Below are positions 1 through 4,600 of a stretch of 6,172 nt of DNA, in pieces. The notes beneath the pieces were generated by a model. The model ran no database searches and had not been told where the DNA came from. It was given only the letters and a program-made list of their open reading frames with translations. The DNA is taken from NCBI GenBank assembly GCA_026395675.1, contig JAPLYF010000008.1:1-6172 (forward strand). The letters run 5' to 3'. This DNA is from Candidatus Parcubacteria bacterium. GTDB lineage: Bacteria > Patescibacteriota > Patescibacteriia > CAIXNZ01. Position numbers and translations under genes: made by a program. Each line of letters starts with the position of its first letter. Within the stretch, counting starts at the first letter, position 1.

Positions 1-46
1 CTTCCTTAGTCCCCCTCCTTAGACAAGGAGGGGCTAGGGGAGGTTG
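1..46. repeat. GC-rich interspersed inverted repeat at the window edge
   Basis: A perfect 9-bp stem (CCCCTCCTT at 12-20 with AAGGAGGGG at 25-33) closes a 4-nt loop. Weaker outer pairing (CCT at 4-6 with AGG at 41-43, TAG at 7-9 with CTA at 34-36) extends it. It is far more GC-rich than the surrounding DNA and has no T-run at either side. It resembles short dispersed palindromes common in metagenome-derived bacterial genomes rather than a terminator. The left side may be cut by the window edge. Confidence 0.5.
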
Positions 47-72
47 AAAATAAACCCTATCTTTATAAAAGC

Positions 73-92
73 CATCTAGATCAAACTAGATG
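73..92. repeat. 7-bp inverted repeat
   Basis: CATCTAG (73-79) and CTAGATG (86-92) form a perfect stem around a 6-nt AT loop. On the minus strand it is followed by GGCTTTTAT, a short T-run, so it could be a weak terminator for whatever is transcribed leftward from about 300. Confidence 0.3.
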
Positions 93-106
93 CCGACCTT
101 TACTTT

Positions 107-298
107 TTAAAGAATAGGAACCAAATCTTCATACTTTAACCCAGCTTTCAAACAAAGAGCATTAATTAGCTTGCTTCGGACTTTTAAAATCCAAAGCTGT
201 TTGTCCTCTGCAATTAAGCAGAGAACGAGCGGATAAACCGCCAAGGAAACCCTCCCTAATCCCCTTGGCGATTTACCAGCTATTATTTTAAATTGTCA
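107..298 (-). other. Possible gene remnant or structured RNA (62 open codons, no ATG)
   Basis: Read on the minus strand, the frame is open from a stop at 296-298 to a TAA at 107-109. The lower part looks protein-like (AEDKQLWILKVRSKLINALC, then LKAGLKYEDLVPIL before the stop). There is no ATG, and the first half is built from a palindrome (CGCCAAGG at 239-246 with CCTTGGCG at 263-270). I do not recognise the peptide. The same stretch also folds on the minus strand as successive hairpins: 239-270, 206-223 (CTCTGC/GCAGAG) and 173-197. In the last one a G-U pair works only on this strand. A TTGACA box lies just upstream (294-299), but no good -10 follows at 16-18 bp. It may therefore be a decayed 3' gene end with inserted repeats, or a non-coding RNA. 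I cannot decide. Confidence 0.25.
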
Positions 299-400
299 AT
301 TTCATCGAATACCAAATGACTCGTCTCGGCTTCGCTAACCCCTGGTATAATTCTTGTCTATATAAGCCTCGCCGAAGTCGGACCAATATATAATAACAAA

Positions 401-437
401 CCTTCGTCCCGCTAGGCGGGACTACGGTTTGCGAAGG
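401..437 (-). terminator. GC-rich hairpin, possible terminator of the S23 gene
   Basis: The inner stem GTCCCGC (406-412) / GCGGGAC (416-422) is perfect with a 3-nt loop. Outer arms CCTTCG (401-406) and CGAAGG (432-437) can pair as an alternative. On the minus strand it is followed by TTTGTTATTATATATT, a T-rich tail. It lies 84 bp downstream of the stop codon of the minus-strand gene at 521-862, so it could end that transcript. It could equally be one of the dispersed palindromes of this genome. Confidence 0.4.
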
Positions 438-520
438 CAAAAGAATACCAAATACCTAATACTCAATAACCAAATAAATTCAAAATTTAAATAACTAATA
501 CTTAATATCTAATAAGGGAG

Positions 521-862
521 CTACTTCTTTTTCGCGCCGATACTGGCGAAGATACGGGCTAGTTGGTGGGATTCGTCAATCAGAGGTTCAATTTGCAATT
601 TAAAATTAGGGTTAGTGTGCAGCAATAATTCCAACCAATACTTACTTTCTTTAGACTCCCTACGACAAATCGCAATTTTATGTAAAAAATCCTTTTTGGT
701 TATCGTGTCATTTGCTTCTCTGTAATTTGCCCCGACTGAACAGCACGCTCTCACAAATTGCTTAACCAACTCCAAATTTATAACATCCTTCTGCAATTGC
801 TTGCACAAATCAAGACAATTTTTAGCAAATTTTAATGTCCTATCCTCCAAATCAAAATCCAT
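521..862 (-). CDS. Four-helix-bundle protein, S23/23S rRNA IVS type
   Basis: The 113-residue protein matches the S23/IVS-protein family (four helix bundle, TIGR02436 type) in length and pattern. Hallmarks are the central RACCSVGANYREA segment (residues 38-50), KKDFLHKIAICRRESKES (56-73) and the following YWLELL (75-80), where the family keeps a Glu-rich helix before an aromatic-Leu helix. The fold is four amphipathic helices and homologues form a pentameric ring. The family was named from proteins encoded in 23S rRNA intervening sequences, but most members lie outside rRNA genes and their function is unknown. No rRNA is seen here. The ATG at 862 is the only sensible start, although no Shine-Dalgarno precedes it. 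It ends in TAG with a basic AKKK tail. The gene stands alone between AT-rich simple-sequence DNA, downstream of the sigma/DUF5667 operon but separated from it by 278 bp of repeats. The related DGR accessory protein Avd is a looser relative; no reverse transcriptase or template repeat is present. Confidence 0.85.
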   Translation of the reverse strand: MDFDLEDRTLKFAKNCLDLCKQLQKDVINLELVKQFVRACCSVGANYREANDTITKKDFLHKIAICRRESKESKYWLELLLHTNPNFKLQIEPLIDESHQLARIFASIGAKKK

Positions 863-896
863 ATTTTTACTTTAATTTTTATTTTTGTTTTATTAC

Positions 897-951
897 TTTC
901 CGCCGGAGGCCTGGCCTTGGCCAAGACAGGCGGATCCGCCTTTGGCGGAAA
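897..951. repeat. Nested palindrome cluster
   Basis: Outer arms TTTCCGCC (897-904) and GGCGGAAA (944-951) enclose GGCCTTGGCC (913-922) and a perfect 12-bp palindrome GGCGGATCCGCC (929-940). This looks like one short palindrome inserted into another. It lies 35 bp upstream of the S23 start codon, so it would fall in that gene's promoter or leader region. No promoter could be recognised there. Confidence 0.6.
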
Positions 952-954
952 TTT

Positions 955-1079
955 TTATTTATTTCTTATTCTTTGGTTATTTATTATTGGTCATTTGTCA
1001 TTATTTTGTTATTTGTTATTGGTTATTTGTCATTCACCAATGTCATTCACCTTTTGTTATTATTTTGTTATTTGAATTC
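955..1079. repeat. AT-rich simple-sequence region with direct repeats
   Basis: This non-coding stretch is built of variants of TTATTGGTYATTTGTCATT (984-1002 and 1016-1034, one mismatch) and ATTTTGTTATTTG (1003-1015, with a near copy ending at 1074). Related AT-rich simple sequence on the other side of the S23 gene (about 443-515) contains CAATAACCAAATAA, roughly the reverse complement of the same motif. The open frames on the plus strand here are repeat-derived and not genes. Confidence 0.6.
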
Positions 1080-1085
1080 TGCCTG

Positions 1086-1111
1086 CCTGCCGTAGCTTTA
1101 GCGAAGGCAGG
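1086..1111. repeat. 26-bp palindromic element, copy 1 (intergenic)
   Basis: The element has a 6-bp outer stem CCTGCC/GGCAGG and a core GTAGCTTTAGCGAA. It has the same length and core (GCTTTAGCG) as the two copies inside the DUF5667 gene. It lies 29 bp past the stop of that gene, where it would form a hairpin in the 3' end of the mRNA. There is no T-run, so it is not a standard terminator. Confidence 0.6.
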
Positions 1112-1140
1112 TCATTTGTCATTAACCTATCATTTATTTG

Positions 1141-2526
1141 TTAAATTTTTGTTTCTTCGGGTTTAATTTCAGCTTGTTTATCGCCACTTGCTGATTGGAC
1201 AGCCGGTGCTTCCAAATACTGCCCATTGGCCTTAATCACTTTCTCTACCAGGGTCACTATGTCATCAGCCTGTTGAACCAGATCAAATGCCTGGCTCACA
1301 GAACCGCTTTTTAAGAAATCTTTTGCCTTAGCCAATAAGACCTCTGCTTCTTTGGGCTTATCTTTAATCTCATCAATTGTTGGCAAAACTTCTTCCGGTT
1401 GACTAACGGCTTGATCATTTTGATTAGTATTGTCTGAACTATTTATGTTCTGGGCCTCTGGCTGGCTATTGGTATTGGCATCAGCATTAATATCAGCATT
1501 GATATTTGTATTGGCATTATTATTTGCAGTATTGGCTGTTTCATTTTCAGTTGTTGTTGTTTCTGGCTTAGCTTCTTCTACAGCATTAGCCGCAGCTTCT
1601 TTATCCGCCAAAGCTTTAGCGACGGCGGATTCTGCTGCTTTTTTATCCTCCAAAGCTTTCTTGTCCGCCAGAGCTTTAGCGGCGGCGGAAGCAGCTGCTG
1701 CTTCATCAGCGATTTTTTTATTCACTATAATCTTATCAATATCACCCTTAGCCGCTGCTATGCTTTTATCCAAATCATCAATTCTGGCATTGATTTTTTG
1801 CTTTAAATCATCAATTTTCAAACCACTGCCACCGGCCTCAAATTCCTCTAAAATTACGCTTAAGGCCTTATCGCCTGTTGCCTTGGAAACTGAAATGGCC
1901 TGCTGCGCGTCTTTACTGGCAATTAATTGCGGATTCTGGTCTTGCTGATCTTTTAATATTCCCACATATGACTTGGTCTTTTCATCTATTAAATCAGCGA
2001 CTTTCAAAGCAGCCTGTTTATCAGAGGCCTCTAATTTAACCAGATTGCTCTTGACATTATTTATGCTTTCCTGAAAATTTTTCAAAGTAACTTCCAGATT
2101 CTTATTGCTTTTAGCTGAGCCGTCCTTGGCTGTAGTTTTCTGAATTTCATCCAGCCGTCTGTCAGCAAAAGCAATTTCCATACCTGTTCTCTTTTCATCA
2201 TTTAAGGTCAAATTAACCTGCATTCTTTCAGTTGTTAATTTAAAGCCATACCAAAAATCACCAGGCAAACTTTTTTTGGCCGCGCCAACCGTGGCAATCC
2301 AGGTGCCAAATAAAATGCCGGCAATTAATATTAAACTGCCCAGCGGCTTATAAGTCGCCAAGAAAATATTTTTAAATAAAAGTTTATAGCTAAAAACAAA
2401 ATCAGAATTTGTCTGGGCCTTGATTTGTGAAAGCAAAATATCCCGATTCTTTTTTTGCCAAAGAGGATCGGGTTTAATTTCTTGTTTCAAATTATTTAAT
2501 TGTTTGAGAAGTTCGCGCTTATGCAT
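1141..2526 (-). CDS. Membrane-anchored DUF5667 protein, probable regulator of the adjacent sigma factor
   Basis: The 461-residue protein has five visible parts. Residues 1-60 are a basic cytoplasmic head (ELLKQLNNLKQEIKPDPLWQKK). One membrane helix spans about 61-83 (PLGSLILIAGILFGTWIATV). A DUF5667-like helical region (about 86-200) starts with the typical SLPGDFWYGFKLTTERMQVN and continues with EKRTGMEIAFADRRLDEIQ. A Lys/Ala-rich coiled segment (about 270-320) leads into an Asn/Thr-rich linker (about 321-372). A helical C-terminal domain (380-440) follows. The order, a short cytoplasmic N-terminus then one membrane helix then an extracytoplasmic domain, plus translation 27 bp after an ECF-like sigma gene, fits an anti-sigma or sigma-linked sensor. 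The anti-sigma role is inference; DUF5667 has no proven function. The two SAxAKALAD repeats (280-288, 300-308) are encoded by copies of a 26-bp palindrome. The ATG at 2526 has no Shine-Dalgarno. Confidence 0.85.
   Translation of the reverse strand: MHKRELLKQLNNLKQEIKPDPLWQKKNRDILLSQIKAQTNSDFVFSYKLLFKNIFLATYKPLGSLILIAGILFGTWIATVGAAKKSLPGDFWYGFKLTTERMQVNLTLNDEKRTGMEIAFADRRLDEIQKTTAKDGSAKSNKNLEVTLKNFQESINNVKSNLVKLEASDKQAALKVADLIDEKTKSYVGILKDQQDQNPQLIASKDAQQAISVSKATGDKALSVILEEFEAGGSGLKIDDLKQKINARIDDLDKSIAAAKGDIDKIIVNKKIADEAAAASAAAKALADKKALEDKKAAESAVAKALADKEAAANAVEEAKPETTTTENETANTANNNANTNINADINADANTNSQPEAQNINSSDNTNQNDQAVSQPEEVLPTIDEIKDKPKEAEVLLAKAKDFLKSGSVSQAFDLVQQADDIVTLVEKVIKANGQYLEAPAVQSASGDKQAEIKPEETKI
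1604..1629. repeat. 26-bp palindromic element, copy 2, inside the DUF5667 gene
   Basis: Outer stem TCCGCC/GGCGGA with core AAAGCTTTAGCGAC. On the coding strand it is read in frame as SAVAKALAD (residues 300-308). It starts exactly 60 bp from copy 3. Confidence 0.65.
1664..1689. repeat. 26-bp palindromic element, copy 3, inside the DUF5667 gene
   Basis: Outer stem TCCGCC/GGCGGA. It differs from copy 2 at only two positions and is read in the same frame as SAAAKALAD (residues 280-288). A tandem duplication of a 60-bp coding unit could also explain the pair, but the matching intergenic copies favour a dispersed element. Confidence 0.65.
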
Positions 2527-2553
2527 GATATTTGAAAAAATAAAATTTTAATT

Positions 2554-3117
2554 TTAATCTTTTTTCTTTTCTTCCATTAATTCTTTCAGGGCATTTATTG
2601 CCCTGTACAACATCACCCTGGTTGCTCCTTTTTTCTTTTGCAAGATCTCGGCTATTTCTTTAATGGACATGCCTTCAATATATCTCAAGATAATCACTTC
2701 CCTAAATTCATCTTTTAATTTACCCATTTGCTTTTCAATCTTGCTAAATTCTATTTCTCTTTCAACTCTTTCAATTTCCTTTTTCCCCGTGCTTGGCTCT
2801 GTGCCAAATTTTTCCATCTCTGACAAGGAAACTTCTTTTTGGCTGTTTTTGCGGTAATAATCAATAACCAAGTTGCGGGCAATCGTATAAAAAAAAGCGT
2901 TTAAATTTTTCACCTCATTGCCATCAATAATATATTGCCAGGTTTTCAAAAAAACCTCTGAAGTCAGGTCCTGGGCTTCTTCCTGGCTGCTAATTTTGAA
3001 ATAAATAAACCGATAAATTCTGTCAGTGTAAATATCATAAACCTGAGCAAAGGCCTCTGCGTCTTTATTTTTTGCTCGGTATAAAAGGTATCTTTCTTTA
3101 AAATAATTGGCTTTCAT
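2554..3117 (-). CDS. RNA polymerase sigma factor, sigma-70 family, ECF-like
   Basis: The 187-residue protein has the two domains of an ECF sigma factor. Sigma region 2 (about 20-92) contains AFAQVYDIYTDRIYRFIYFK and the DLTSEVFLKTWQYI core-binding helix, then AFFYTIARNLVIDYYRK, which fits the -10 recognition helix. Sigma region 4 (about 130-182) reads LKDEFREVIILRYIEGMSIK and continues EIAEILQKKKGATRVMLYRA, a helix-turn-helix for the -35 element. The frame is open to an ATG at 3189, but I chose 3117. The family begins near MKANYFKERYLLYRAKNKDA, the extra 24 residues look like nothing in the family, and a good promoter (-10 at 3180-3185) overlaps that extension, so the upstream ATG would not be transcribed. 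It is first in an operon with the DUF5667 membrane protein, its likely regulator. It ends in a basic EEKKKD tail. The target promoters cannot be told from this window. Confidence 0.92.
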   Translation of the reverse strand: MKANYFKERYLLYRAKNKDAEAFAQVYDIYTDRIYRFIYFKISSQEEAQDLTSEVFLKTWQYIIDGNEVKNLNAFFYTIARNLVIDYYRKNSQKEVSLSEMEKFGTEPSTGKKEIERVEREIEFSKIEKQMGKLKDEFREVIILRYIEGMSIKEIAEILQKKKGATRVMLYRAINALKELMEEKKKD

Positions 3118-3141
3118 CTTATTAGACGAAGTAATTAAAAA

Positions 3142-3163
3142 AATGTTACAAAAAAATAACATT
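3142..3163. promoter_or_regulatory. Inverted repeat in the sigma-factor leader
   Basis: AATGTTA (3142-3148) and TAACATT (3157-3163) are perfect 7-bp arms around an 8-nt A-rich spacer. They lie in the inferred 5' leader, 10-31 bp downstream of the inferred transcription start and 25-46 bp before the start codon. They could be a protein operator or a weak RNA hairpin. Confidence 0.35.
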
Positions 3164-3179
3164 AAATCTCGCTTTTTAT

Positions 3180-3208
3180 ATTTTAGCATGAATCAATTTA
3201 TTGTTCAA
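3180..3208 (-). promoter_or_regulatory. Sigma-70-type promoter of the sigma/DUF5667 operon
   Basis: On the minus strand, TTGAAC (3203-3208) is followed by a 17-bp spacer and TAAAAT (3180-3185). The expected transcription start is near 3173, giving a leader of about 56 nt to the ATG at 3117. Two TTTCGTG direct repeats lie upstream (3222-3228, 3235-3241) where an activator could bind, but this is weak. Confidence 0.65.
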
Positions 3209-3265
3209 ATGGGACTAAAAACACGAAAAATTATCACGAAATCCCATAAAAATCGCTCTTCGTGC

Positions 3266-3304
3266 TAAGAGGTTCGGCCTCCAAATTGGAGGCCGAACCT
3301 CTTA
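3266..3304. repeat. 39-bp perfect palindrome between divergent genes
   Basis: Two 19-nt arms (3266-3284, 3286-3304) are exactly complementary around one central base, with a GGTTCGGCCTCC core. The RNA would form a very stable hairpin on either strand. Neither side has a proper T-run, only a loosely T-rich stretch on the plus side. No gene points into it from the left on the plus strand or from the right on the minus strand, so a terminator role has no obvious client. A dispersed palindrome or a barrier between the two divergent promoters is more likely. Confidence 0.7.
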
Positions 3305-3371
3305 TTAACTTTATTTATACCATCTTGCTAAATACAAATACCCATGATATCCTTTAATTGATATCCCTTAA

Positions 3372-3402
3372 TTGTCCACGTTATCGTAGACAAAAGTATA
3401 AT
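3372..3402 (+). promoter_or_regulatory. Probable promoter of the HTH gene
   Basis: A perfect TATAAT (3397-3402) lies 18 bp before the ATG at 3421. The best -35 is TTGTCC (3372-3377) at a longer than ideal 19-bp spacing. The predicted start near 3409 leaves a leader of about 12 nt with no room for a Shine-Dalgarno. Confidence 0.5.
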
Positions 3403-3420
3403 TTTAACCCCTTTTTTACC

Positions 3421-3708
3421 ATGAACCAACCAAATACTATTCGCTTATCAATTTCAGAAGCAGCCAAGCTTTTTGGCATTGATTCCAAGACAATTCGCCG
3501 GGCTTTAAAAAACCAAGAATTACGCTATGTTCTTGTGCGCGGCCGCTATAAGCTCAATTTTGAAAGCTTGCTTAAGTGGTCTCAAAAAAAACCAACAGTT
3601 AGAAATAAGACAAACAAATTTGGGCTTGGCCAATATGTGGATAAGTGGAAAATCAATAACAAACACTTTAGCCCAAACCCAGAGACTTTAAGGAACGACA
3701 GACTTTAG
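3421..3708 (+). CDS. Small excisionase-like helix-turn-helix DNA-binding protein
   Basis: The 95-residue protein carries a MerR/excisionase-type winged helix-turn-helix (about residues 8-55): RLSISEAAKLFGIDSKTIRR then ALKNQELRYVLVRGRYKLNF, then ESLLKWSQ. This is the HTH_17 layout in which the first two helices recognise DNA and a short wing (VRGRYK) follows. The C-terminal part (GLGQYVDKWKINNKHFSPNP) is a short conserved-looking tail. The frame runs up to an ATG at 3358, but 3421 is preferred because the family starts just before RLSISEA and a TATAAT box overlaps the extension. The last residues NDRL and the TAG stop are written by the first REP unit (3692-3708), so the original 3' end was replaced or trimmed by the repeat. 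Related small proteins recur in Patescibacteria; their target is unknown. It may regulate its own promoter or neighbours, which is inference. Confidence 0.8.
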   Translation: MNQPNTIRLSISEAAKLFGIDSKTIRRALKNQELRYVLVRGRYKLNFESLLKWSQKKPTVRNKTNKFGLGQYVDKWKINNKHFSPNPETLRNDRL

Positions 3709-3754
3709 ACTAATGCTGAAGGCTGTTATACAATATCGGAACGACAGACTTTAG
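3692..3754. repeat. Two degenerate REP units (type B)
   Basis: GGAACGACAGACTTTAG occurs at 3692-3708 and again at 3738-3754. Both lack a clean right half of the unit. In the first, the expected TCTGTTAC is replaced by a short unrelated stretch ending in CTGTTATAC. In the second, it is replaced by five bases before the next unit. The first copy supplies the stop codon of the HTH gene. Confidence 0.7.
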
Positions 3755-3759
3755 AAGCG

Positions 3760-3816
3760 GTAACGCACTAAAGTGCGTCATTCCCCCAAACGGAACGACA
3801 GACTTTAGTCTGTTAC
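3760..3816. repeat. REP pair 1 (A unit 3760-3784, B unit 3792-3816)
   Basis: The A unit starts GTAACGCACT and ends GTGCGTCATTCC. The B unit starts GGAACGACAGACT and ends AGTCTGTTAC. B is the reverse-oriented form of A: the outer flanks (GTA and CGTTCC) match, and the 7-bp hairpin stem is ACGCACT/AGTGCGT in A but ACAGACT/AGTCTGT in B read the same way. Two base pairs have changed on both sides. The units face each other across 7 bp, as in a BIME. Confidence 0.85.
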
Positions 3817-3824
3817 TGGAACCT

Positions 3825-3912
3825 GTAATGCACTTCCGCCGTCGCTTCGCTATGGCCGGACAAGAAAGTGCGTCATTCCCCCCAAACGGAACGACAGACT
3901 TCAGTCTGTTAC
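3825..3912. repeat. REP pair 2 (A unit interrupted, B unit 3888-3912)
   Basis: The A unit is split. Its left half (3825-3834) and right half (3865-3879) are separated by a 26-bp palindrome plus CAAG placed in the hairpin loop. The B unit at 3888-3912 is complete, with one loop change (TTCA for TTTA). The pair follows pair 1 after 8 bp, giving a 65-bp period between A units. The B unit ends 16 bp before the transposase start codon. Confidence 0.85.
3835..3860. repeat. 26-bp palindromic element, copy 4, inside a REP loop
   Basis: Outer arms TCCGCC and GGCCGGA (one extra C) flank the core GTCGCTTCGCTAT. Its first 12 bases equal the start of copy 2 read in reverse. It sits exactly in the loop of a REP A unit, so it arrived after the REP array formed. 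Confidence 0.6.
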
Positions 3913-3928
3913 TAAATAGTTTAAAAAT

Positions 3929-4474
3929 ATGATATTCCCACAAGGTAGAAATATTCATCGTCCTCCCCATGTGTTTTTGGATAACGCTAAATATTTTATT
4001 GCTTCAAGAACTGTTGGTTGGTCACCAACTTTTGATAACGATAATAAAAAGCAAATTTTATACGATTGCATCTTTAACGCGCTAAATAAATTTAATTTTA
4101 TTTGCGATTCTTGGGTGATTTTAAATAACCATTATCAATTGGTTATTGATGTTAAAGATAGTAAAAATATTTTTTTGTTTATAAAGCAAATTAATGGCAG
4201 TAGCTCTAGAAAAATCAATAAATTTGATGATCGTTTGGGTAGGAAAGTTTGGGATCAATATTGGGATACTATTTTAGATAATGATAAGAATTATTGGACT
4301 CATGTTAATTATAATCATCATAATCCAGTAAAACACGGTTATGTTAAAGAAATGAAGGATTATAAATGGTCCGATTTTAATGAACATATAGAAAAGTATG
4401 GTGAAGAAGCAGTTTATGAAAGATTTGAATTGTATCCAGTTGTTGATTTTACCCCACCTTGGGTTGAGGAGTAA
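3929..4474 (+). CDS. REP-associated Y1 (IS200-like) transposase, RAYT type
   Basis: The 181-residue protein belongs to the Y1/HUH single-strand transposases in the REP-associated branch. These bind a REP hairpin and nick single-stranded DNA, forming a 5'-phosphotyrosine link. The start HRPPHVFLDNAKYFIASRTV, the metal-site region WVILNNHYQLVI (62-73), QINGSSSRKIN (87-97), KVWDQYWDTI (106-115) and the catalytic helix YWTHVNYNHHNPVKHGYV (122-139, probable nucleophile Tyr128) are in family order. The usual HxH motif reads H68-Y-Q70, a HUQ form. HUQ exists in other HUH enzymes such as circovirus Rep, so this is not proof of inactivity. The frame is full length and unbroken. REP pairs lie on both sides: the upstream one ends 16 bp before the ATG and the downstream one starts in the base after TAA. 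No Shine-Dalgarno or clear promoter was seen. RAYTs are normally immobile single-copy genes whose REPs spread. Confidence 0.88.
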   Translation: MIFPQGRNIHRPPHVFLDNAKYFIASRTVGWSPTFDNDNKKQILYDCIFNALNKFNFICDSWVILNNHYQLVIDVKDSKNIFLFIKQINGSSSRKINKFDDRLGRKVWDQYWDTILDNDKNYWTHVNYNHHNPVKHGYVKEMKDYKWSDFNEHIEKYGEEAVYERFELYPVVDFTPPWVEE

Positions 4475-4550
4475 GTAACGCACTGAAGTGCGTCGTTCCG
4501 GAAACGGAACGACAGACTTTAGTCTGTTACCGAACCCAGTAACGCACTAA
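4475..4550. repeat. REP pair 3 plus a truncated fourth A unit downstream of the transposase
   Basis: A complete A unit (4475-4499) starts directly after the transposase stop codon. A complete B unit (4506-4530) faces it across 6 bp. After 8 bp, GTAACGCACTAA (4539-4550) is the left half of another A unit. The A-to-A spacing of 64 bp matches the 65 bp of the upstream array, so the gene sits at a B-to-A junction of one array. Confidence 0.85.
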
Positions 4551-4600
4551 AAAATAATTCAAAACAAAAATTATATACTGAAAACATTGAAGATGAATGA

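Noticed and set aside
521..862. Avd of a diversity-generating retroelement
   Set aside because: The protein shows the S23/IVS pattern and there is no reverse transcriptase, template repeat or variable repeat in the window.
835..1166. Two overlapping plus-strand open frames rich in Phe, Leu and Tyr
   Set aside because: They translate AT-rich simple repeats and palindromes opposite the S23 and DUF5667 genes; composition is that of repeat DNA, and there is no promoter or family resemblance.
1430..1948. Plus-strand 172-codon frame rich in Ala, Leu and Ser
   Set aside because: It is the antisense shadow of the Lys/Ala/Asn-rich part of the DUF5667 gene.
3118..3189. N-terminal extension of the sigma factor (start at 3189)
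   Set aside because: The -10 and -35 boxes overlap the upstream ATG and the extra residues do not fit the family.
3358..3420. N-terminal extension of the HTH protein (start at 3358)
   Set aside because: A perfect TATAAT box lies inside the extension and the HTH family begins near the ATG at 3421.
3692..3912. CRISPR array
   Set aside because: Units alternate in orientation, the gaps are 6-8 bp and similar rather than unique 30-bp spacers, and there are no cas genes. This is a REP/BIME array.
3710..3970. Minus-strand 86-codon frame with repeated RLKSVVPFGG
   Set aside because: The repeated peptide is simply the REP array read in reverse; no family match and it overlaps the transposase start.
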